DNA from: Diphasiastrum complanatum
Taxonomy: Eukaryota > Streptophyta > Lycopodiopsida > Lycopodiales > Lycopodiaceae
Direction of reading: 5' to 3'
Length of the DNA stretch: 64,000 nucleotides
Assembly: GCA_029204225.1 (NCBI GenBank)
Contig: CM055108.1
Location: 21,860,326-21,924,325, forward strand
The position numbers were made by a program, and so were the translations under genes. This document shows, piece after piece, positions 44,701 through 55,900 of the stretch. Below the pieces are notes generated by a model. That model made no database searches, was not told the origin of the DNA, and was given only the letters and a program-made list of their open reading frames with translations. Within the stretch, counting starts at the first letter, position 1. Each line of letters starts with the position of its first letter.

Positions 44701-47700
44701 GCAAAGATGATGGACTCATCATGCCTAACTAGAAACTTGTCACATGAGATTGAGATTGGATCATGCTTTTGGAATTTAAGGGAAGACTGTCCTTTCTAGA
44801 TTAAGTTATGGATGCATAATAAGGACATTGATTATATTCTAAGGACTTGAGGCTTTAGTAAGTCAAGGGTCGGTGATCGACGAGGACACCGGTCCCAAGT
44901 GGGGACCGGTGTGTCACAAGTAGTGATCCGGTGTGGCCACCTGAGAAGCTGTCAGAGACTCGGTGTGTTTTGACCGTCGGGGCCCTAGCCGTCAGTGACA
45001 AGATGCTAGCCGGCAAGTAGTCGGGGTGACCAAGATGGTCACGAGTCTTTGATGGGGCACGGGGGTGGTACCCTATGAGTCACTCAGAATTCACAGGTCA
45101 TGCATGCCAAGTGGACTGATCACCCACAGTTGGATGCCATGTGCCAGTTGACATGAATAGCAGGTAGGACTCAAAGAGGGGGTGCCTATGGTTGGGAGGT
45201 TGATCCTATCCAGATGCAGCTGACTTTGAAGCACAAAGAGGCATCTCCTATGGCTCGTCATGCTTACAACAAGTCTCCCCTCAATCTAGAGCAAAAAGGA
45301 CAAGGCCAAGAAAGACGGATTATGTTTTTTCTGTCTTGGCAAGCATCTTGTCAAAGATTGTCCTTGCAGCACGGACACGACGCTCCATGTTATACAGCAA
45401 CGTCAAGATAAGGACAAGGATGAGGAGATTTTGGAAGACTTATTAGTAAGCGACGTTGAATAGGCAGCCTGTTATAGTTTTTTTTTTCTTTTGCATGTAT
45501 ATAAAGTTTGGGCATGAGGGTATGTCTCATGTCTTAAAGGGGGAGTGACCTTTTGTTGAAGGTCCTCTTGTTACCTGTATGCAAATAAAGAGAATGGAGA
45601 CTTACTATTGGTTGAGTTATGGAATGTTGATTGCAGTTTTGATTCTCATTTTTGTGATAATCAACTAAGCACACTTGCTAATGAACCACAAGGAACTTCA
45701 TTTACATCTGCATTCCCTAGTGCACATGTTGTTTCTTTACAACCAAAATGTGACCCAACAAGTGAGTTGGAGTAGTCCATCTGCATCAGTTTTAAAAAAA
45801 TGCCAATTAGTAATATGCCAGAGGGATTGCCGCCTAGACAGAACGTGGAGCTGAGCTCGTTCCAAGGCAAAGTCCGGTAAGTAGGCCTCCTTATAGGATG
45901 AGCCTAAAAGAGGAAGAGGAATTCAGAAAGAGGTTGGAGGAGTATCTTAAGCTGGGGTACGTCCGTCCTAGTTATTCACCTTTCGCCTTTCCTATTTGTT
46001 TGTTAAAAAACCGGATGGTAGTTTTCGGATGTGTGTAGAATACAAGTGATTGAAAACAATCATTGTAAAGCACAGGTATCTGTTGCCCAAGGTTGACGAA
46101 GACGTCCAGAAGACGGTCATCCGAACCCGTTTTTGGGCATTATGAGTATGGGTTATGTCATTTGGGCTAACCAATGCTCCAGCCATGTTCATGGTGCTAA
46201 TGAACGATGCCAAGAGTGACTTATGGGCCACATTGTCAACAAGTTGCTAAGTTGTTTATTGAGAATATTGTCAGATTGCATGGCCTTCCGAAGTCCATTG
46301 TGTCTGACAGGGATCCCAAGTTTACGGGGATTGAGGTGTTCGCCAAGCTAGGAACACAATTGCGGATGAATAGCTCTAAGCATCCTCAGACGGATGGTCA
46401 GACAAAGCGAGTGAACCAGATCTTGGAAGATATTCTTAGGGCATATGTTAGTAGTACACAAACAGACTGGGTAAAGCATTTATCGCTATTGGAGTTCGCG
46501 TACATTGATAAGAGACATGTGTCTACAGGATTGAGTCAAATTGAGCTCAATTACGGTTTCAGGCCACTCAGTCCTGCAATCATAGGGATTCCGCATAGGG
46601 TACCTAGCACTGTAGAGTTTTTGACTCAGATGCAACAGAAGCTAGAGATGGCACTAGATAACTTGTCCAAGGTTGTAGCTAGGGGCAGAGAGTTAACGGG
46701 AATTTGAGGAAGGAGATTGGGTGTATTTACTAGTCCCTTTGAATTCGAAGGTGCTACGCACAGGAAGGTGCGCCAAGTTATCTCCTAGGTATTGTGGACC
46801 ATGGTTGATTATTAAGAAGGTGAGCCAAGTAGCCTATAAGCTACAACTACCTGAGGGATGCAAGGTGCATCCAGTATTTCAAGTTAGCAAACTGAAGAGA
46901 TGTTTGTTTGATGGCGATAGCCTGGTGGAAGGTCTAGGGTCTCTAGAGGAGACACCACAGGTTATGGGCCAAAAAGAGTCCTAGATCGAAGGGAGCGACG
47001 ATTGCGAAATTGCCTCCTCCAAGAGTATCTAGTAACTTGGAAAGGGCATCCTTAATCTGATGCTACTTGGGAGACTCGCCAGGCGTTGCAGAAGTCTTAC
47101 CCAGAGTTTGTCATCGAGGACTGATGACTTGCTAAAGGAGGGAAGGATTGTTAGAGCCCAGTTACGACTCCATCATGATCTCGGCACGACCGGTTACCAG
47201 AGGGCATGAGGCCTAGTATTGGCAAGGGTCGGTGACTGACGAGGACATCTGTCCCAAGTGGCGACTGATGCGTCACAAGTAGTGATCCGGTGTGGCCGTC
47301 TGACAAGCTGTCAGAGACGCGGTGTGTTTTGACCGTCGGGACCCTAGCCGTCAGTGACAAGATGCTAGCCGACAAGTAGTCGGGGTGACCAAGATGGTCA
47401 CAAGTCTTTGACGGGGCACGAGGGTGGTACCCTATGAGTCACTCAGAATTCACAGGTCACAGGGGTCATGCATGCCAAGTGGACTGATCACCCACAAGTG
47501 GATGCCATGTGCCAGTTGACAGGAATAGCAGGCAACTTATATAGCATGTTGAAGTACATCTATCGACAATATCATAATTAGCATCACCTAGACTTTCATA
47601 CAACACAAATATTCAAAACAATTAAAATTGTTCCTCAACAAAAATGAGAGAACAATGTGAAAACTTATGAAGATTAGAGTACATCACCTCCCATAGACCT

Positions 47701-49816
47701 AAGTAGGTAGTGGATATGAGATAGAAGTCATTATGAAATCAAATTCTTCAAGAGTATCTAATTGTAATTAGTACTAGTTCTAAGGTAGAGGCGATTTTAG
47801 AATCAATTTTGCCAAAAGGTCTAATAATCTTTGAAACCAAGTCAAACACAGGTGATTGAGAAAGGTGATCAAGGAATCTTGTTTTCCAAGAGTATCTTGT
47901 AGCTTGGAAAGGACTACTGGAGCCATAGAAGACATGCGAGAGTCAGCAAAGGTTATGCAGGATGTATAGAGATCTTTGGCCAACCAATGATAGTTTGTTT
48001 CCAAAAAGGCAATTACGGTACTTTTTAAAATAGGCTATGGTGGGTTGGAACTTCATTTCAAAAATTGACTGGTTTGGTTTCACAAGCTTAAGAGAGTTGG
48101 AGTGTAACAATGGGATGAGATGTTGGCCGAGGAACGAAGAGAATGGGAGGAAAGGTTGGCTCAATATGGGAGATCTCAGATTATGGGATGAGAGTTTTCT
48201 CGATCTGGTAATCAGCTTGATTCTTTTGCTCCTACTCTTAGATCTACAATCAAGGCACATGCATGTACATATGAGTTTCCAACACTAGTATCTATAAATG
48301 AGGCATTACATTGTGCATCTACACAAGAGATAAATGTGCCAAAGGATGCTCTAATTGTAGCAAAGAATACAAATCACACATAAGCATAGGTTCATGAGGC
48401 ACAAACATGATTTGATGGGTGAGTGAATGTTCTAGTTGCAATAAAAATACTAGATCTATGTCATGAAGCATAAGCTTGTACAAACGAGACACATACTTAG
48501 ATTCATTCAAATTATGGTGCATATTAACATCTCAAGTCACATGTTTACATGGTTGCTCTCTACTCCTCTAGTGGTTCTTATACATGCCCATGTTCTAGGA
48601 GCATCATAGCATCTTCTCACTAAACGATACTTCCAATCAAAACAACTATCTACACATGATACTTGAATTTATGACTCATGTTGTACTATTGAGGGGGCTA
48701 TTTCTACTTGGAAGTTATATGTTCAAAGCTTATTCTTCATGTAGTTATATATTATGCATTTGTGGAGCCAAGTACTTTTGATCCTACCTAGCTTTGTAAT
48801 CCCTACAAATAACTTGGTATATCTTTCCACCACCAGATTTATTCCTACCTACTTTTATTTGGCATTCTCGGTCTATACAACCAATTTGGGAGATAGTAAG
48901 CTACCAACATTCATAGTCCCTTGGATAGCTTTGGATCTATGTGCTCCTCCACATCCATTTCTACTTATATGCGATAAAGTAGTAACCGGCCGTGCCGAGA
49001 TCATGATAGAGCCGTAACTGGGCTCTAACAGCAAAGATCTATGCCCATGCTTAATACGAGTAGGAGTGAGGCTTGGGTGTAGTAGTATCGGATGCCAATG
49101 CCTTGAACCCAAGATGATCACCTTGGGGTGATCAATCATTGATTTTGGGGTGGGTCCATATTGGATTATGAGAAAGATATGCATTACTATGAAAATATTT
49201 CAGTGAAAAACACTAAACAGATGAAATTTAAATCCCCCTAGCTTCTAGATGCCAGATTGATGAGTTGTAAAGTGCAATACAAACGACTCATTGGAGGAAG
49301 ATAGAAAATGCTAAGAGATTGGATAAATTAACCAAAAATTGACAAAAATGATGAAGAGGCAAAATGACCTTAAAAGTGGCATAAAATATCTTGACTTTCT
49401 ATAATCAAATATACAAAATGTAGAGTGCACATAAAACACCCTTTTATAGGAAGAACAATCATGCAATTTTTTTCAAAATCTGAAATTAAAAGTACCGTAG
49501 CAATTTGGCAACAACATTGGAGGCCAAGCGGTATGCAGCAACCAGGGTCATGATGTAGATCATGTAACATATATCATGCAACAAACAAGAACGCCAACGA
49601 ACTTGAAGTAAATCATATTGGAAGAATTAATGTAGAACTGGAAAATACTTGTGTAGGCCTACTAGAATTTTTAGACCCCTATCAAATATTGTGGTAACTA
49701 AATCGAGCTAGTACATCTACATAAATCTACATCAAGCTCAATATTTAAAATCGAACTGAACATAGGTAGGTCGGTAGGTGTAAGTAGGTGACTAGGTGGG
49801 GGGTAGGTAGCTAGTG

Positions 49817-49874
<58 letters not shown>

Positions 49875-50317
49875 TTATTAATGTCCTTGAAATACCCTAA
49901 GATACATAGGACTAACAAAAGGTACATGTCAAGTATGCACAATAGGAGCTTAAAAGCTCAAACATCTAAAGAAACAATAACTGCAAAAAAAGAAACTACA
50001 TATAGTGAGATGGCTAGCATAGTCACAGTCCATCATCATAATATGATAGATGTCCCTCCGCCGGTAAAAAAATGGTGTATAGTTTGTTGTGAAATTGTCG
50101 CTGGACGGCGGGATGCGGACCTCTGTCTCCAAGTTTCTCGGTGTTGTCTCTATTGCCATGGAGATGTGGGCTATGGCCTATGGGCTGGCTGTCTCTCTGA
50201 GTGTCTACACTGTCTCTATACCGTCTATGTATGGAAGCATCTGGAATCTCAGCCTCTCCATCAAAATCACTACTCTCCTCTGTCTCCGACGAGATAAGCA
50301 CTCCCTGATGCTCAACT

Positions 50318-50387
<70 letters not shown>

Positions 50388-52921
50388 ACAAAATGATAGC
50401 ATAACATTAGTGTCAAAATCTCTTGTACTAAGTCGCTAGAGGTGTCTCCTTTTAAAGAAATCTAGCAGGCGAGTACTTCAATTAGCTCATCATGCAACAT
50501 GTTTGGAGCTCCAAAGACTCAATTTGTTACTTCACAAATCTCTAAGCCAACTATTCCAACAATGGTTTAAGGAAGAAGAGAAATAACTAACAAGGATACA
50601 AAATATTGTTGAATATCCAATGGTAGAAGTTGGTAATATATTTGGTGTTAAGACTAATGTTACAACTACAAGTGGTATAAACGTGATGCTTGCAATACTG
50701 AATTAAAAAAAAAAAGACCATTCTAGAAGTTGGTGGATGAACAAGATGAGAAAACTATAGGCACTTTGTTACCAAAGGTCAATTGAAATAGGTTCTGCAA
50801 TTTCTAAAGCAAGATTTTGATTAACAAATATGACATGGAATCCCAATGGCGACAGTCAATAAGAGAATGAGGATGCTAATCTATTGAATGAGGCTGATCT
50901 ACATATGTTACAAGAGCATCAATGTGAAAAATTTGATAGTGAAGTGCCAAGAGATGGAAATGGGAGATGACATAAAAGTGTCAATCTGAAGGATGCGAAT
51001 ACATCATTTACATTCATAGTCTTAAATTCATTTGATGGTTCTCAATCCACTAGAACCTTCCGTTTTAGAGCAAAAATTAATGGAAGAAAAATCTATGCTT
51101 TGATTGATAGTGGAAGCACTCACAACTTTTTTAATAGCTGTTTAGATAGGAGTTGTAATTTAACAACTATGAAGAGCCCTAAAATATTATGTGTTCAGAT
51201 TGTTGATGGAAACTTATTAGTTGTGATAAAATTTCAATGGAATCCAAGATTGAAATGGGGAATTATAAGTTGAAAACTAATCTCCACGTGGCTGTTGTGG
51301 GATGTACCTGTTGCAGGCCGTACAACATAGTCAAAAAGCAGTAAAATCCGTACAAAGTATTCTCCGAATCCGATTGTAATTTGTAAGTTGTAACTTGTAA
51401 CTTCAAACTTGTAAGTACTAACTAGTAACTTCTAAGTACTAAGTAGTAGGTAGTAGGTTGAAAGTTGAAAGTTCTAACTTCTATAGATAATAGTTATTAG
51501 TTTGTAACTTTATTGTTTAAACTTTACAATTTTTGGAAGTTCCTGAATGTTTGAAAATTGAGACTGTAATATGTATGATGAATGGTGACAATATCAATAA
51601 TTGACTAAGGAAAGTGTCAAGTGAGCACTGAGTCGTGACTAGTTGGCAATGATCACATACTGAATCTTGTAGGCTCCAAGAGGCTATACAGTCTGTACAG
51701 AGGACTAATCAGGCACATAAGTGAAAGTCCAAATCTATTTTTTGGAGGGAAAATTCATAGAAAGACTGTTTCAGATTGTAATTTTTATGTACAATGATCC
51801 ATGCCTCTTGTCGAGTGCAAGGACCTTACTTGTCCTATCGATAATTCGGCATTGATCAGACTCAAACTCCACCCTATGACCTAAATCAGTGATCCTACTT
51901 ACTGATAACAGATTTGAATTGATCATGCTAGAATTTCAATCTTACAGTACCTTCACCTTCGATAGTGTGAGGGCTATCGTCGCCAAGATGAACGTACTTC
52001 TTTGTACTGTAAGGCGTATAGGAGTGAAAATGTTCACGATGACTGGTCATATGTTGAGTAGCTCCAGAATCCAGAAACCAAGAATTATCCAATGGTGCTT
52101 TTCGGTCTTTGACCATAAATGCTCCTTCGTCCATGTCGATGTTGGGAGGTGTTGTGACTGCATTCATGTGACTGCATTCGCCTGTTGATCAGGTTGCTCT
52201 TCGATTATGGATTTGATAATTGTTCTTGACTATGCGTCAGTTTCTGATTTGATGCGGACTGCTTAGAGCTTTTCTGCTTCTGTCGTTTTGAGCCTTTGTT
52301 GACATATAGAGCATGAGATGATGAAAGAGGACAAAGCGTCTTGACTTCTTCGATTATCTTCCTGCAGCAACATAGTGATAACTCTGGTAAGAGTTAAATG
52401 TGAGTGTGTCGATATGATCATCACCCAGTTCTCACATGTAGAGGGCAAGAAATGTCATAATTGTGTCTTGATCATCTATGACTGATCCGACAACGGCCAT
52501 CTGTTGCAAGAGATTCTTAAACTGGTTAACGTGATTTTGAAGTGATTCACCATTTGACATCTTGAGAGTGAAGAATTTTCTTAGTAGATGTAACTTAGAA
52601 GTTACGTCCCTCACATCATATATTGAGCTCAGGATGTCCCATACTTCTTTCGAAGTTTGAGCTTCAGATATGTGGCCAATCCGAGTGTCTAATATATTGA
52701 GAATAATAAGCGCAAAAGCTTTACCATCTTGAGTCGGTTGTGTCGTCTTCAAGCTTCAATTTTGTACCCGTGACAACATCCCGCAACTCATTGGCGATTA
52801 GCAAGGTCTTCATCTTAAATTTCCACAAGTAATAATTGGATCCATTCAGCTTGTCTACGATAAGACCGACTTTACTTTGAGAATCCATCTGGAACTTTAG
52901 TTTGTCGATATATCGATGACG

Positions 52922-52991
<70 letters not shown>

Positions 52992-55900
52992 TCGTGTTGC
53001 GCTACAATTGGAAATCAACTATCTGATACTGAAATTTGATACCACAAATTGAGGAATATGATACTATGAAAAGTATCTAATGATATCGATTTGATATCGC
53101 GAAAGATATCAAGTATTAGAGCTCTGCTATAACAGATCGCTCTGATATCATGAAGGTACTAACATATTAAATAATACGCTCTGATACCATGTTGGAAAAA
53201 GGTGATAATGCAAAAACGACAAGTCGAAGCTTGTGAATCACTTATCGAGCGTAGCGGAATGGAGCCTGCTTTCCTAATGCATGACTATGCCTATCAATAT
53301 TGAACAAAACATAATGACAGAAGTCACGTTCAATCTTATAGTAACTAGCTTTAAAATCGTTAGTACTACAATGATTACGTAGCCAAACAATAAAGTATTG
53401 AATTATCAGACAAATCTATAAGAGATTTAACAGCTACAAAATAATCACAAGGATGCATACATTCTGACATAATACTGAACGCAATAAAGGATAGATTGAT
53501 TCAACATAAAAACAGATGATGATGAGCACAAGAAAATTGCAGATAGAAACTGCATACTCTAAGCGATCTCTGAGTAACTGCAAACTCTGTTTGATTGCAC
53601 TTCCGCTGATAAGCAGTAAGCGCTAATAGCAAAACTCTAAATGAACTCTAAAGAACTGAGCTAGAATGCTCAAGGGTGTTCAAGCTTGCAAGCTTGAGAG
53701 AGCTGTTACAATACTCTATGAATTTGCATTCTAAATGCATTGAAATAATAGAAGTATGATCAGCTATTTATACTAAGCAAAATGACAGTAGGACAGCTAA
53801 TTAGGTCGTAGATCTTAATGGCCAGTTGGCCATAGTGAGTTGACATCCATCCAGTTAGTACTTCCTGGAAATTCACTTGCTAAATGGTTAGGGCAAGTCT
53901 GTAGCTTTAATTCAAGTGGAACAATTAATTGTCATTCATCTGAAGTAGCCGAAGTGGCTGAAGTCTCCGAAGTCACTAAAGTTTGTCGAATGATGTCCAA
54001 TATGTCGGATCCACCTGTGAGCGATTTCCCATGTATTTCTGCAGATTGTGTAAAAACATGCATAAAACTGCAGAGCTGGATAATAGAGTGGATGAAGATT
54101 AAAGATCGATTAGTCGATAATCAAGAAAATAATCCAACACTGGGCTTCGTCCCATCAACTTCCATTTTTTTTAGAGAAAAAAAAAGGCCATAATGTAATG
54201 AAACCTTGTGGGATGGGAGGGGGGTTATGAAAGAGATTAAAACAACCCAAAATTTCAATTTAAAAAAGAGTTCTTTAAAACTCAAAGTTCTAAAGAAGCT
54301 CGAGAAAAAAGAAATCACACTTTATTCAAAAAACCAAAAGAACTTAAATTGCCCAAGTTCTAAGGTTTTAAAAACTTGAAACAAAGGTGATGGCAACAAG
54401 AACACAGCCAGAAAAGGAACTAATAACCGCAAAAGCCACAAAGGAACGTGTGCACTTTAGTATTTACAAAGGAATCGGTTGTTCTGATACCAACTGTTAC
54501 AACCCCCATAGATCTCTGATTGCTTTGAAGGTTGACACACACTCGTTATCAATGACGGCACACCGTATCCACCCATCCGTAGGGCCATTGCCGACCCAAC
54601 CCCATGCACTGGAGTTACTGACACCACCATGCCCAATCAAGCCTCTGACAATAATTGGCGTCTCATACCGCCAACCATCGCCCTCGGCTCTCCCTAGCAT
54701 ACATCTCCTAGCTTGGAGATACATCCTGGCTACTGCACATGCCCTCAATCCACCAACTTCCGGGTAGGCTGAATGATTGGCATAAGGGCCCCACCACTAT
54801 ATAGGCATACGAGTTAACCTTGTCCAATCTAAGAACTTTTTAAGTTGGCCTTCCTATAACTTCCAACCTCCACCAACTATCGATCTCTACCTAAGATATG
54901 AGGCAATCTTTGTAGTCTCCTCATGCAGCACAACTCCTCTCCTTGTAGCGCCAAATCTCCTTCCACAAAACTACCTTTGTTGTAGGTGAAGATCAAAAGT
55001 AAGAGATGGCTAGGGAGAATCAATCTGCATATGATGATTGATCCCAATCATTGAGTACCTCCTTGTTCTCTCGAACCTTGAACCATGCTCAAATACCATG
55101 TTAGAAAACTGACTTGCTCGTACAAGTAATCCAAGACAAGATTCCTATTGTTGTTAGACAGACACAAACAACAATGATGAAGCAATGATGATGAGATGCA
55201 CTCCAACTATGTCCCATTGCAAATAGACTAGGGTGCACTACATACTTAAAGACAATAGTCTATGGCAAAAAGCAAAAGCAAAAGCAACCTCAAAGCAACT
55301 GCCTAATTGATGTCTCTATATAAGGTAAAAGCACCCACGCTTTATCTACAGCAAAACTTGTGCTCCAGATCAAGCATTGGAATTTCGAACTTTCTAACTA
55401 AAGTCTAACTTGACTTTACTAAATATAGGTTAAGGCCCCTAGAATTAGCACGCAGGCATGGCCCAATAATCCTAGATGACAACATTATGGATAACAATGT
55501 GACTCTAACAAAGGCCTCATTAGAATCAAAATAAGATTTCACAAATTTTTGCTTTTGTTGTGGGCCTTAGGTGAGACACCAATCACCAATTGACCTTTCA
55601 ATATGTGGGGAAAAGTGTTGGCAAGTTGAGTTGCCTTTAGGACATATGCGGTGTGAACATTAACTCTAACAAAGACCTCATTAGAATCAAAATAAGATTT
55701 CACAAATTTTTGCTTTTGTTGTGGGCCTTAGGTGAGACACCAATTACCAATTGACCTTTCAATATGTGGGGAAAAGTGCTGGCAAGTTGAGTTGTCTTTA
55801 GGACATATGCGGTGTAAAATACCAATCAATATCAACTTAAATTTGAAAGAGTGAGGGCCCAACTAAAAGTACCTAGACAAATCACATTGCTCCTCTTTGG

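Larger units (their letters stand above)
44846..47532 (+). mobile_element. Element F: internally deleted gypsy chromovirus
   Basis: 5' LTR piece (44846-45164), gag end with zinc knuckle [14 protein letters not shown] (about 45330), RT start (about 45985-46100, [13 protein letters not shown]), then a jump straight to integrase (46207-46707: [33 protein letters not shown]). Then come GPY/F (46721-46984, [11 protein letters not shown]), a chromodomain (about 46985-47125, [16 protein letters not shown]), a purine tract and the 3' LTR from 47149. RT palm, RNase H and the N-terminal half of integrase are deleted; many frame breaks. Lies in the USP 13.6-kb intron. Confidence 0.82.
51770..54139 (-). 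mobile_element. Element H: Ty1/copia 5' half (LTR, leader, gag, protease)
   Basis: On the minus strand: a 950-bp LTR (54139-53190), PBS (53189-53178), leader with a long (CT)n, gag from ATG 52888 ([13 protein letters not shown]), a frameshift near 52755, UBN2-type gag (52752-52432), then protease 52167-51928 ([20 protein letters not shown]). The element is cut off near 51770; integrase, RT and the 3' LTR are missing. It lies in the USP intron in the same orientation as USP. Confidence 0.82.

Noticed and set aside
47943-48288. Overlapping open frames on both strands in the USP intron
   Set aside because: No domain, no splice context and no similarity to known retroelement proteins.
50023-50391. 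Minus-strand frame of 122 codons and plus-strand frame ending in Glu-Arg repeats
   Set aside because: The repeats come from the (GA)n microsatellite; the rest has no known domain or coding signal.
49819-52989. Regularly spaced repeats as a CRISPR array
   Set aside because: They are dinucleotide microsatellites in a plant genome with no unit-spacer structure.
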